A stretch of 64,000 nucleotides of DNA, from contig CAIIXF020000007.1 in the NCBI GenBank assembly GCA_903813345.2, forward strand, positions 35,248,538-35,312,537, read 5' to 3'. Within the stretch, counting starts at the first letter, position 1. The number at the start of each line of letters is the position of its first letter. Shown here one piece after another: positions 24,915-37,090 of this stretch. Source of the DNA: Owenia fusiformis (Eukaryota; Annelida; Polychaeta; Sabellida; Oweniidae). A model generated the notes under the pieces. It was given only the letters and a program-made list of their open reading frames with translations. It made no database searches and had not been told where the DNA came from. A program made the translations under genes and the position numbers.

Positions 24915-27900
24915 CCAAGCTTGTTGGTTGCAATTTAACAGTTTTCCAATTCAAATTGTATTTTATTTAAAGATGGTCTTAAATGACACGAATTGTGACA
25001 AGTAATTATGAAAAATATTTCACCAGCATTATGTATCATGTTAACTGACAGTGTGAGAGGTGATATGAGTACTCTTGAAAAACACAGGCTGGCCAAGATT
25101 TAAGCCCTTGAAATGACAATACTTGCCAAGACTGTGGCGACAGAGAACGATACTGTCATCTCGAGGACATTTGATGGGTTAATTGGTGCCATGAACGACG
25201 AGGGCCAATGGTATCCTTAATTAAAATGTTATTCTGGGCAAGTAATTCCACCATTTTTTCTGAAAATCTAAACGTAAATGTTTATTTGATTGTATATCTA
25301 TACATCACTCTGAACCTTCCGTGCACATATGTTGTCTGATATCTGTACCTCCAGTCATATTCCCTGCGGTGTCTTTAAGTAAGTTTATGTCGTGATATAA
25401 CATTCATGGGTAAGCCGTGATGCAGGTGGAAATCAAGGTCCCGGTACCCTAACTAAGCAGTATGGTGACACTTGCACCTGTGCGCGATACATTCGTAACA
25501 TTATTAAAACGAATTAGTAAGGTTTATTAATCTTACAAATCTGTGGTTGCCTCACTTAACGTTGTTAATAGAAATCGTTGAAAATAATGTTTTGAAAAAT
25601 GTTTAATTAGTGTTGTCTAGATACAATGACTTCATTAACTAAATCATTAGCGAGTGTCAAAGAGAGGTAATAACTCAAATGAGATATGCCAATATATTAT
25701 GTTTTAAGTCCACACATTTAATACACTGGACGAAACACTATGAAAATGCGTAGTGATTGCAATCACCCTTGCATGGTTTGTGTTAGCATTTTCTAATAAG
25801 ACTTTGAAAAGTAGGTATATCTATGAACAACGATAGCATTACCCAGTGGTCAGATTTGATCAATTGCAATATGTGCTGCATTCCATTTTCACGTGTTGCC
25901 CTTTGTGTTTTCTTCTCACAAGCTTTATTCACCGTTATTCAATAATGATGATGTCTGAAAATCAAGAAACAATAGACACTAAAAGCTGTAAAATCATGTT
26001 GTATCCAAGTAGTGATTCTATAATGCAAACCAGAGTGTTTTATATGTCTCTGTGCAAACCAACATGGACATTTGCCACCATGCTACTGTTTATTTAGGCA
26101 ACTATCACTTAAAGTAGGTGGGAAGTTTGTTTTAGGGCCTTGCGTGTACACAAAGACTCCAACAGGCCATAAAATCGCCATGAAATCTCAAAGAAGCAAT
26201 AAAATAATCATTATTCAATGATAGCCCAATAAAATAATCATCAATCCAAACAACTCGCCATTCACAGATAAAGAGCGATAATGGACGATAAGCCTTTGCT
26301 ATTGTTGAGGTTATATTATGAGAGATAGTAGATAAGCAAAAACAACACACATTGAAGATTACTATCATAAAATGAAGTGTGGCGAATAATTTGTTGAACT
26401 TGGTCGGGATGTGGAAGATTTTCTTCAGTATTTGATCGGTGTGATCGAGAGAATACACACAACATACACACAACAAAAACAATTACATGGGAATTAGGAT
26501 TTTCGGATTTTCTCGCCTGTGCCGATCGTTTGTTTTGGTTGTTTGGATAATTAGTTTTCTTGTTAGGGCTAGGGTCTCTAAGCAGGTTCCATGTGGTCAC
26601 GTAATCACATTTTGGACTTATATTAATTATAAGTACTACACAAAGTTGATTACCCTTTGAAGAAATATTTTGGTTGTTAAGAAATATGAACCAACGGGGG
26701 TCGTCTATACTCCAATCCAAAAAGTTGATATTTCGTGTGAAATGATCGTAATTTGAGCTATTATTGACGATTTTGGAATTTCCCGGGCCGACATTAAGTG
26801 TGTAAATGTAGTGGGTTTAGTTAATTTCATCTAGTTAGTGAATTGTTATTGGTTCAAGTGTGTATAAGCTGTCAAAGTTCGCTGGCAGCTCAACAATGCC
26901 CCCATTACACACCTGTTCCCAAACTTATCAACGATCAGATTTTAAAACTAAAAATAGCGAGAGAAAGAATGGAATTGTAAATTGGATCACACGCATACAT
27001 GGTCCGTACTCCAACGTATACATACAAAGCAAGGAAAGCAGGGATTTTAGTCCCATTTAAAAGAAAATTTGACAGAAATATATGTTAAAAAGGGAACATT
27101 TTACCCCATGGTCAACCCACCCTTCTTGAGAACTTACGGGATTGTCGCGCATACAGAGAAATCGGTTCAAGTGTTTGCCCATTTTCTACCTATTTAAAAT
27201 ACTTTTAATCGCCTTTAGAATTCTAAATCTTTCTTTAATAAACACGCTAGTGAAAGCAATAGTTACAGTAATAAAATTCAATTGTGGGTTGGGTGAAAAC
27301 ATAAACTATACAATCGTTCGGGAAAGTTGAAACGACGTCGATAAGGATTTTAAGTGCTGGGAACTTAACACAAGTTTTTCAGACTTCCTATGTTTGATTT
27401 CCCTTTTTATTCTGAGCTTGTGAATTCTGACGAAAGCGAACTTAACAACCTTTCAATACAATTTGACAAGTTGACATTTAATTTAAACGGTTTAGTCGAT
27501 ATTATCTAAGATAGGGGGTACATAGGTCCACGTGATTGTTCCCGTTCTCTATACAGTTATATATGTATACAAAATTATCCATTCTTATAGTTTTGACTTC
27601 TAAATTTAAGGTATTGTGGCAAATGATGTATAAACGAATGAGATGAATTTGTTCAGTAAATATGCCCAATCCCTTTAGAGCTCACAGCGTATGGTACAAT
27701 TACCCCGTTTGAGACAACTGTTAAGTCTTTTGTCCAAAATTACAATAAACAATATAACGGGCTTGGATTTTGGCGTTTAACCAGATCAACAATGATTTGT
27801 CGTTAATCCATCCAAATCCTGTATATGGTATACTAACCCCTTTGTAAAAGCAATAACAGATGTACGGGACTGGTCAGGAACCCCTGGCCATACCGGCCAT

Positions 27901-28892
27901 TATTCCCTTTTTTCATGATCATGCCCGCATTGTCCATGGTCCTTTCACTGTTCAGAGCGCCCATTTAGCGGGCCCTTAATTATTATCAGAAAAGAACTGA
28001 CAAACAACATCTTAATTGGCCCTCATTTCAGTCTTAGTTGCTTTGTCTACAAGTCTGACAAATTGTAACCAAATACATTTAAGAGAAATCCTCGACTGGG
28101 CGCCAGTAGTCACATATCACGCAAGGTCAAACTGAACTGAATATGTCAGTGACATATTCGAAGCTGACCACACTCATACCCTTCGTTGCACCTCGCCTTT
28201 TAGGTCCTTCAATTGACATAAATGACACTTTATTTCAAACCAGGATATAAATCTAAATTGAAAATGTACCATAAGTCCTATGTCACCAAAGGCTGATGTC
28301 GTAATAGTCCTCCACCCCAGCAGGACTTGAGCTCACCCTCAGATTACAAGGCAAAGAGATACATATTTCGATTGAGCATCACCACCAGAATATTCAGCAT
28401 TATTAAAGGTATATCGTTAGAATGGTTGAAATAAGAATTCAAATGGAGTTGGATTGGTGTCTATGATTATATGGCTACCAATTGCAAAATGCATTTTGAG
28501 GTTCATCCGCTCAAATTATTCAACCAACAATCCATTCCCTTTGATTCATGTGAAAATTAAAATAAAGATGGTACCATTTGGCCATGGATTGTTTAAGTAT
28601 TCACTCGTCTGTATAAAACCAAGGTTAAAATGCGATTTTTTGAGTGGAATGAACCTCTTCTTAAGCACCTTGCCTAATTTCTGTATTACATTCCAATACA
28701 TACTTCAAGGAAGTTGTTTCTGCCAAAGGAAACCAGATCTAAGATTTAGCTAAACCAACTAACAAATGATTTCTATGATTACAGATTCGCATCGTGTTTG
28801 CAACTTGTCGGTGTGAAACTTGAGCTGAATCCACACAGCGAGTTGGAGCAGCAGTCAATCAAATGGTAAGCATGGTAACCAGCTCTTAGTCG

Positions 28893-28906
28893 GTTAGCAT
28901 GGTAAC
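28893..28906. promoter_or_regulatory. X-box-like motif within a short direct repeat
   Basis: GTTAGCATGGTAAC resembles an RFX site. The surrounding AGCATGGTAACCAGCT occurs twice, at 28869 and 28896, 27 bp apart. It is not near any recognised promoter. Confidence 0.25.
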
Positions 28907-29209
28907 CAGCTGAAACTTCTGAATAAATACAAAAGGAAATAGGAAAATAACTCATCGAGTTGAACCTGGGACCCATGTTATGCCCATGGTGTATTAAAAT
29001 AACGTTTGAATTTTAGTCATTCCATATACGAAAGATCTTACTCTAGATCTACCGTTCAAAAATCATAAAACAGCAAGCCGTTGTACAGCCATACCAAACA
29101 ATCGCACAAGCAACCCAAACATATCAATCAACACATTATTCAAACACCATAAATGTTAAGCAACACAACCATGCCCCAGATGAAAAACACACTAAACAAC
29201 GCATGTGCC

Positions 29210-29460
29210 AAGATATTCCAAAGGTGTACACAAAGTGCACAGAAACCACATAGTTCTCAGAAACCACACGGTATTAAAAAAAGTACACAAAAACATATAG
29301 TGCATAGAAACAACATAGTGTACAAAAAGAGTGCAGAGAAACCATATGCCACATAGTGCACAAAAAGACACAGACAGTGCTCAGTAACCGTGTTACACCG
29401 TGCACAAAGAACGCGCAGAAACCACATTGTGCACAGAAACATTGCAGAAACAGCTATACA
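29210..29460. repeat. degenerate CACAGAAACCACA repeat
   Basis: Multiple diverged copies of GTGCACAGAAACCACATAG-like words at about 18-bp or double spacing. It gives rise to overlapping false ORFs on both strands. Confidence 0.6.
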
Positions 29461-32400
29461 AGGGAACAGACCACGTATGAAATGTGCCAAAGTAACAAAC
29501 AAATGCTCATGTCAAAACAAAGACACGAATTTCCAAACAACGCATTTTTATAAACCATGCAATTCCAGTTTAAACATTGCTCTACATTCGAGCCATCTTC
29601 AACGGAACAAGGTGAACTTGAACTGTAGTGTGAAGATTTCTGGTAAAGACGAAAATATACCCACCAGAAGTGGGTGCTGCACGATGGACAGATGGGTTGG
29701 CAAAATGCAGAAATGTCTGTATTGAAACATATGGCTTCCTTACCACCATCCATCCACTGGCACATCTAATCTTTGCCTTATCTCTCTTATTGAGATGTAA
29801 ACACTGGGTCTTACCAAGGCACCTCGCTGATAAATTGTTTATTCTCAAGCTGCGGGATTTGGCTGAATTGTTATCAGGCAGTTATCGTCCATAAGTTCTA
29901 ATGAATGGGCGTGGTTTAAAGATAATCCACACGCCAATCAATTAGTTATTAGACCGCGGTTATAGATTGTAATTAGATTCATTAATGATATTCTCTCCAA
30001 TCTGTCTAAGTTTTACACAAACTCGAGGGTTGGTAGTTGTTACGGCAATATTCGCATCAAAACCTACACTTTGGATGGAAGGACCAATGCTATAAAACGA
30101 ACTACTAAGATAGTGATGCATACTGATAAGACAGTCTAAGATATTGGCTTCATGACCTTGACACCCCAAATGACCTTGAACTTGTTGAAAACAATTATAG
30201 AACGTTAAAGAATAGTCGATTCCAGTTACAAACTATTGAAATAACTTAAGCTTGAGTTTTTATCGAGTTTAACGATCCACGATCTTCTTTTGCAAAAAAG
30301 GAGAGAAAGGGTCAATTTAAATATAGAAAAAGGGAAGTGACCCTGAACCTGTTTTCAATTTAACTGAATATGCGTGCTGTATAAAAAGTATGCAATTTGA
30401 TTGATAACTGCCAGGTTACGCTGACTTGCTTTGTAATCTTAAGAATATTCTGGTGGTAAACAGTTGGCAAAACAGTCTACTTCGATTTGGAATAACTCGA
30501 ATACTATTCATAGAAAAACAATGGCCGGCTTGAATCATGCAAGATGCTGGGCTGCTGTGAAAAGAGTTCTTAATTATTAATTTTTATGTTTATGTAATTG
30601 CATATTTCTGTTCGCCCACTGGGGAGCCACAATCAATGGCGATTGATTCATCAGGAACAAAAATGTCTGTAATGAGCTTGATTAAGTACGTACTTGGTCA
30701 CAATTACCTCAAATTATTATTTCTTTTTAAAAATACCAAACTTTTTGACAAATCACACTTACTCGACTGAAACAGAAACTAGGAAAAAAGAAGGGAAAAC
30801 CACACCCATCAAACAAAATCAGTCCATGGAATTGAATGCGTGAAGCCAACTACCCCAAAATATTGGTATGATATTAAAAACTACAAAAAACTATAAAAAC
30901 TGTTCCGTTCAAATTGTAAGTTCTTTCTGTGCATAGCTATATCGGCTATCAACTTGGTAAATAATAATCGAATCGAAACATATTTTTCTGGAGGGATATA
31001 AGTATTTCTACTATTATATTATCGGTACTTATAATCTCGATTTTAAATTACAGCATATTTTGACAGAAAATGTAATATGCCACACACCTGCACTGCAATT
31101 TATACGAACTTAAGGCATAATAATAACATAATATTTGGGAAAATCTAAGTGCGAACGGATTTTACCTTTCATCTTAAAAATAATTTGGTCCTTTAATTGG
31201 ACGCCGAGCTTTTCTTAAAAGGGACACGCAGAGTTAAATAAATGTACTCCTCATGAGTGCTTCTTCGCCGACATGGCCCTCCTGCCCCTGCTGTTTATAA
31301 AAATACAGCTCGGGTTAATTTTGGACCGTTCATAATCTGATAATGTCTCAATTTAAGTCGATAGTCCATCTTCAGCATCCTCCAGAGGAATGTTTTTTTT
31401 GAAGCCGAGCGCTCGGAGGATGTATTGTGGAATATACATGCGGGTTTTAAACTAAGTCAGTTCAACACTGGACTGAATTTTATTAGAACAATGATTGTAA
31501 AAACTGAACAGCTGATGAGTTTTGAGTTGTTATCCTTACAAACGGATCTTCTTTTTATAATTCCGATCCTTAACATGCCGGGGTGTGCAATAATTGTTGC
31601 GCAAACTCAAAGTCTGATTGTTTTCTCGTTCTGAGATTCAACTTGTAAAACGTTCCAGGAATATATTCTATCCTCTAACAACTCAGAGATAAGGAAATTT
31701 AGACAAAAATCAAGCGATAAGCGATGATGTTAACAGCATTAAGGTGGTGTTTTGCCTCCCTGAATTTGATCGACAGTCTGATCTCTACTGGAAATAGCCC
31801 CGTCACTTGTCTGGTAACGAGAAACCAACGTTTTCACAGTAGAAACAACACAAATAAACATGGGAGGAGAAAATGACAATCACTCAGTCAAACTCTTATT
31901 TTGGAATTTGATCGATAACAAGTTCTCTCAACAAGATTAGTCGAGTTTTAGGAAGGATGAAACGACTGAAAAAATCAGCCTCCCCTCAACAGCCACAATA
32001 TACCTTCCCCACATTATCAAGGAAGTGTTGGCGAGGAGGAAGGGGGGATTACAAGGCCTTATAGTAAAGATTTGAAAACGTAGTTGCGGAAACAAAATGC
32101 ATAATAATGCACACATCGAGTAACCGAGCTTCCAACACTTAGATTTTTTCAGGGGCAGGGACGAAAATAGCATTAACCAAATGAATGTATCTTGTGAAGA
32201 ATTGACCGAATTATCTGAAAGAAGAGGCACATTTACATCAATTACGAGCGCATAAATGAATTTTGCCATTCAACTTTTTATAAATTGTGGTTAACTTCCC
32301 AGCGTCTAAACATCCCAACTGTGTTCATAAAGAGGGTTACTGCGTTCAGTAAACTTGAGTAAACTTTTCAATTCATCTACCAAATCATATCTGGCATTTT

Positions 32401-32528
32401 TCAATTCCGATTTCAGACTGTCGACAAAATGGTGATACGTAAACAATATATTTTTACTTTATATGTATATGAGATATGTGTGTGATAAAGGGCAGGTATG
32501 TATTATTTACACTTCTTCCAAATAACTG

Positions 32529-32542
32529 CCCCCCCCCCCCCC
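32529..32542. repeat. poly-C run
   Basis: Fourteen consecutive C residues. It is prone to slippage and assembly error. Confidence 0.9.
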
Positions 32543-32716
32543 GATTAGACTACGTGTAAGAGAGTTTTGCGGTAATAATAGTCATTCATTTCTAGCCATG
32601 ACCATACTGTTAAACCAGAGTATTCCTTCTGCTATAATATGTAATATCTTCATTGATCAAGATGAATCTTGACTGAGGAAATAAATAGAACATTCCATTT
32701 TATAAACGTTATAAGG

Positions 32717-34085
32717 CTGCTCAAAGGGGCTAGAAACTTTTGGTGAGGAGTGCACTCAATGGGGCTAGAATTGTCAAACTTTTGGTGGGGAGTGCACTCA
32801 ATGGGGCCAGAATTGTCAAACTTTTGGTGAGGAGTGTACTCCATGGAACTAGCATTGTCAAAATTATGGTGGAGAAGTAGTGTACTCAATGGGACTAGAA
32901 TTGTTAAACTTTTGGCGAGGAGTGTATTCAATGGGGCTAGAATTGTCAAACTTATGGTGGGGAGTGTATTCAATGGGACTAGAATTGTCAAACTTATGGT
33001 AGAGAGTGTACTCAATGGGGCTAGAATTGTCAAACTTATGGTGGGGAGTGCATTCAATGGAACTAGAATTGTCAAACTTATGGTGGGGAGTGCATTCAAT
33101 GGAACTAGAATTGTCAAACTTATGGTGGGGAGTGTACTCAATGGGGCTAGAATTGTCAAACTTATGGTAGAGAGTGTACTCAATGGGGCTAGAATTGTCA
33201 AACTTATGGTGGGGAGTGCATTCAATGGAACTAGAATTGTCAAACTTATGGTGGGGAGTGCATTCAATGGAACTAGAATTGTCAAACTTATGGTGGGGAG
33301 TGCATTCAATGGAACTAGAATTGTCAAACTTATGGTGGGGAGTGCATTCAATGGAACTAGAATTGTCAAACTTATGGTGGGGAGTGCATTCAATGGAACT
33401 AGAATTGTCAAACTTATGGTGGGGAGTGCATTCAATGGAACTAGAATTGTCAAACTTATGGTGGGGAGTGTACTCAATGGGGCTAGAATTGTCAAACTTA
33501 TGGTGGGGAGTGCATTCAATGGAACTAGAATTGTCAAACTTATGGTGGGGAGTGCATTCAATGGAACTAGAATTGTCAAACTTATGGTAGAGAGTGTACT
33601 CAATGGGGCTAGAATTGTCAAACTTATGGTGGGGAGTGCATTCAATGGAACTAGAATTGTCAAACTTATGGTGGGGAGTGCATTCAATGGAACTAGAATT
33701 GTCAAACTTATGGTGGGGAGTGCATTCAATGGAACTAGAATTGTCAAACTTATGGTGGGGAGTGTACTCAATGGGGCTAGAATTGTCAAACTTTTGGCGG
33801 AGAATGTACTCAATGGGGTTAGAATTGTCAAACTTATGGTGGGGAGTGCATTCAATGGAACTAGAATTGTCAAACTTATGGTGGGGAGTGCATTCAATGG
33901 AACTAGAATTGTCAAACTTATGGTGGGGAGTGTACTCAATGGGGTTAGAATTGTCAAACTTATGGTGGGGAGTGCATTCAATGGAACTAGAATTGTCAAA
34001 CTTATGGTGGGGAGTGCATTCAATGGAACTAGAATTGTCAAACTTATGTTGGGGAGTGCATTCAATGGGACTAGAATTGTCATGG
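32717..34085. repeat. 42-bp tandem repeat (minisatellite), about 32 copies
   Basis: The unit contains CTAGAATTGTCAAACTTATG, GTGGGGAGTG and either TACTCAATGGGG or CATTCAATGGAA. These two subtypes alternate in blocks, for example one TACTC type followed by two or three CATTC types. The first five copies are the most diverged. Because 42 is 14 codons and four of the six frames lack stops, the array makes ORFs of up to 490 codons on both strands. These are by-products, with no start context, splice sites or function indicated. Confidence 0.96.
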
Positions 34086-35669
34086 ACATTATGACACGTA
34101 TTAAGGCAACATCTGCAAACAAAGAAACGTAAGTTATTAAACCATGTGCCTAAATATTTAGAATCATATGGAAAACCGATCCGCAAAACATATCCAGTGA
34201 CCAATTAGAAAGACGATCGCTGACCAATTAGAAATACGATATATTTAAGCAAAAAAGCCAACCAAAATTAATGAAGCCAATGAGTCGCCTTATGTGTTAT
34301 GTAATATTTTGGATTATCGGTTGTAAGTCACTTTGTATATATAGCATTTCTTCTCGTATGCCTAGTTATTTTGCACTAACATTACGATGTGGCATGTGCC
34401 ACTTGTCAGCAAATATATGCCATTGTATAAAATCTAAAATGGTTGTTAAGTGGAATTAGTTAAGTGTCCAATTACTCCAATATACCAGAAGTTAAGACTA
34501 CGCAGGCACGTAATAATAGTTTTTATTGTCGGATATGCATGCAACTCTGGTGCCTGATTCAGATCGCCAGCTGGAAGAGAGACTGACGTTTAAAACACCG
34601 ACAGATACTGTATCTCCAGTCAGAATAACAATTATTTAAATATAGCAGCCTAGCCCAGCACGGGAACGTTTGCTTGTGTCTTCCAATCGAGAACAAAACA
34701 GCGGATTAAGAGGTGTTAATCTATCAATTGTTCCTGCCAGTCCTCGTGCCAACACATACTTTTTGCCACACACATTCAGTTTGCTTTCACAGAACATCTT
34801 TTGATTTGCTATTTGTTCTTTCAAATTAACGACTGATATAAGTTCACTGAGACAGTTCCCCTGCAGAAGTATACCCTCTTGGCCCTAAGGTACCCCCCCC
34901 CCCTTAAGTACACCCCTTCCCTTAAGAACCCCTCGGTAAACTTAAAGCACATTGTGTAACATTGAAAAAACACGATAAATCACTGTATATCAAATGATAC
35001 TAAGTTACAATCGAAAACCATTTTGTGAATACTGACCACTATATAAGATGGCATTAAAAACTATCAAACCTCCAAGAACTCCACATAAATTTTGATTTAC
35101 AAGCACTACCAGTTGCGATCATTCGAGCAAGCCACAAATTTAGCCACAATTTTTACAGTTCCAATTTTATGTACTCAATCAACTTTGGGACATCTTATAT
35201 GGAACAGATCCGTGATCTGCGATCAAGGTTAATAGCTATGGGTCTGTGATAGTGTCTGGTGTTTTTCTTTTAAATATGTTTAGCATTTAATACAAAAACA
35301 ATGTTACAAAATGATTCCATATATTTTCTGGCAGTCCATGCACATATTGGGTATCATACTAGGTTTCCTGTATGGCAAATACATAAAACCGATCCTGAGC
35401 TTTGTCTGTGTCGTATTTCTGTTTGTGAATAATATTGCAAAGAACAGCATATTCTTTTAGGACTACAGAACGATGTGAAATCCATCATAAGAAATATGAT
35501 ATGCGTCATGCCATGGATATAATACATCGATATGAATGTTAATATAAACGGCTTATTGGTCCTAATTATCAATTATGTGTTTTGTGATCAAGGTAATACT
35601 GGTATGATGCGAGATGAATATGATATTAAAATAATGAATCTCTTATTTCTGGACATCATTAAAGATCTC

Positions 35670-35683
35670 GTTGCTATGGCAAC
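35670..35683. promoter_or_regulatory. X-box-like (RFX) palindrome
   Basis: GTTGCTATGGCAAC fits the RFX X-box consensus closely. No gene start is recognised nearby, so its role is open. Confidence 0.4.
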
Positions 35684-36754
35684 ATAATAGGATCTTGCCA
35701 AATATTCCTGCTTCGTTGTGTCGTTGTCTTGTGAGACGAGATGGCCATATTCACGAAATATGTCCCCCGAATTCTGTCGCATGCTGACATTGAATTGAAT
35801 TCAGACTGATTTTGTTCATTCTTAGAAAGGTATTGCTAGTATATAATCCTATATAATTTAATATTTTTTCAAAAATTATGAACTTGCGGCATATTTTAAA
35901 TAATATCCCTTTAAAACCTTCTGAATAATAGTCACGGCAACAACATTAGAGCATATACAATGGCATTTCAGAATTATGGCCAAAATATAAACATTCGAGC
36001 AAATAGATTTACAAATAAATACAATTTAAATAAATTGTTTATTATGAAAACCAACATTCAAAACTGCTTATGAAATCAACCAGTTTAATTTCAAAACGAA
36101 TTGAATTGAATGTGCTACGTGGGTAGCATGCAATAATTATGAACCAAGGTCATATTTATCAAAATATACTAATAATATATTATTTAAACTGAGAGCCAAA
36201 CGAGAAGAAATGAGGGAGAAGTCAACGAAATACAGGGTATCGTACATAAGATATATGTCTACCTAGTATCTACTGATCTGCGCATGCATAAAATACATCT
36301 CTGCAGTGCTGGTGCTTATTTCTTGACATATCTCTGGAAATCTGACATTTTTATTATATTCAATGCACACCTGTTTCTCCATCGCATTACTTCATTGCTT
36401 CATGGACCAACTCTGTTCCATTCAATTCAATTCAATTCAATTCAGATCCTGATCGCTCCCTGAATTTCATGACGGCATTTTTTCGCATCGGAAGATCTTC
36501 AATAATTAGAGAATAGCCCTCTGATGGATCTTTCGTAAATCGGATCTAGAAATGCTAGATAATGATGATAATTCTATTGTTGTAGAATACTATTGATATA
36601 TAGTAATCGCCTTTACAGACATTGCTTCTGTCTGCTATTTTATATCTGGATGTGGAGCTATAAAGACGTCATCATCTATTTTTGCTCAACTCCAGAGATA
36701 CAATTATGTTTAATTCTTGCAATCGTGTCACCTTCAAGTCTACCATAAATTTAG

Positions 36755-36975
36755 TGTAGTATAGTATGTATAGCATGTAGTGTAGTGTAAGTATATCAGG
36801 TAATGTAGTTTATTATGTCACTTAGTGTAGTGTAGCTCGTTTGTAGCATGTAGTGTGGTGTAGCATATCATGTAATGTAGTGTAGTGTAGCTAATAGTGT
36901 AGTGTACTATAGATTGTAGTGTAGAAAACGCACAGTAGTTTCGTGTAGTGTAGTGTAGTGTATAGTGTAGTGTAG
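36755..36975. repeat. GTAGTGTA-rich simple repeat
   Basis: Imperfect iterations of TAGTGTAGTGTAG separated by short non-repeat words. Confidence 0.8.
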
Positions 36976-37051
36976 TACGCCTAGAAAAAACTAATACTTT
37001 AAAACCAGTCTCTGAAAGCACCCCATGCAGGCAGACTATTCTCGCATGAAA

Positions 37052-37090
37052 CTCTAGATCACTCTTGGTGGGTAGTGTACTCATGGGAAC
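37052..37090 (+). repeat. solitary relative of the 42-bp minisatellite unit
   Basis: CTAGATCACTCTTGGTGGGT then AGTGTACTCATGGGAAC resembles one diverged unit of the array at 32717-34085. It lies 3 kb beyond the array's right end. Confidence 0.45.

Larger units (their letters stand above)
22065..32716. other. gene desert
   Basis: No recognisable exons on either strand over about 10.6 kb. It contains a 25-bp hairpin (23088), one copy of a 65-bp dispersed element (24850), an X-box-like site (28893) and a degenerate CACAGAAACCACA repeat (29210-29450). It ends with a poly-C run of 14 (32529-32542). The many short ORFs have no motifs or supporting splice structure. Confidence 0.5.

Noticed and set aside
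29153-29894. Cluster of ORFs of 65 to 111 codons on both strands
   Set aside because: They overlap a degenerate CACAGAAACCACA repeat and each other, with no coding signature.
32650-34204. Long ORFs of 432, 446 and 490 codons on both strands
   Set aside because: All arise from the 42-bp tandem repeat, whose length is a codon multiple and which lacks stops in four frames. There is no conserved domain and no splice or start context.
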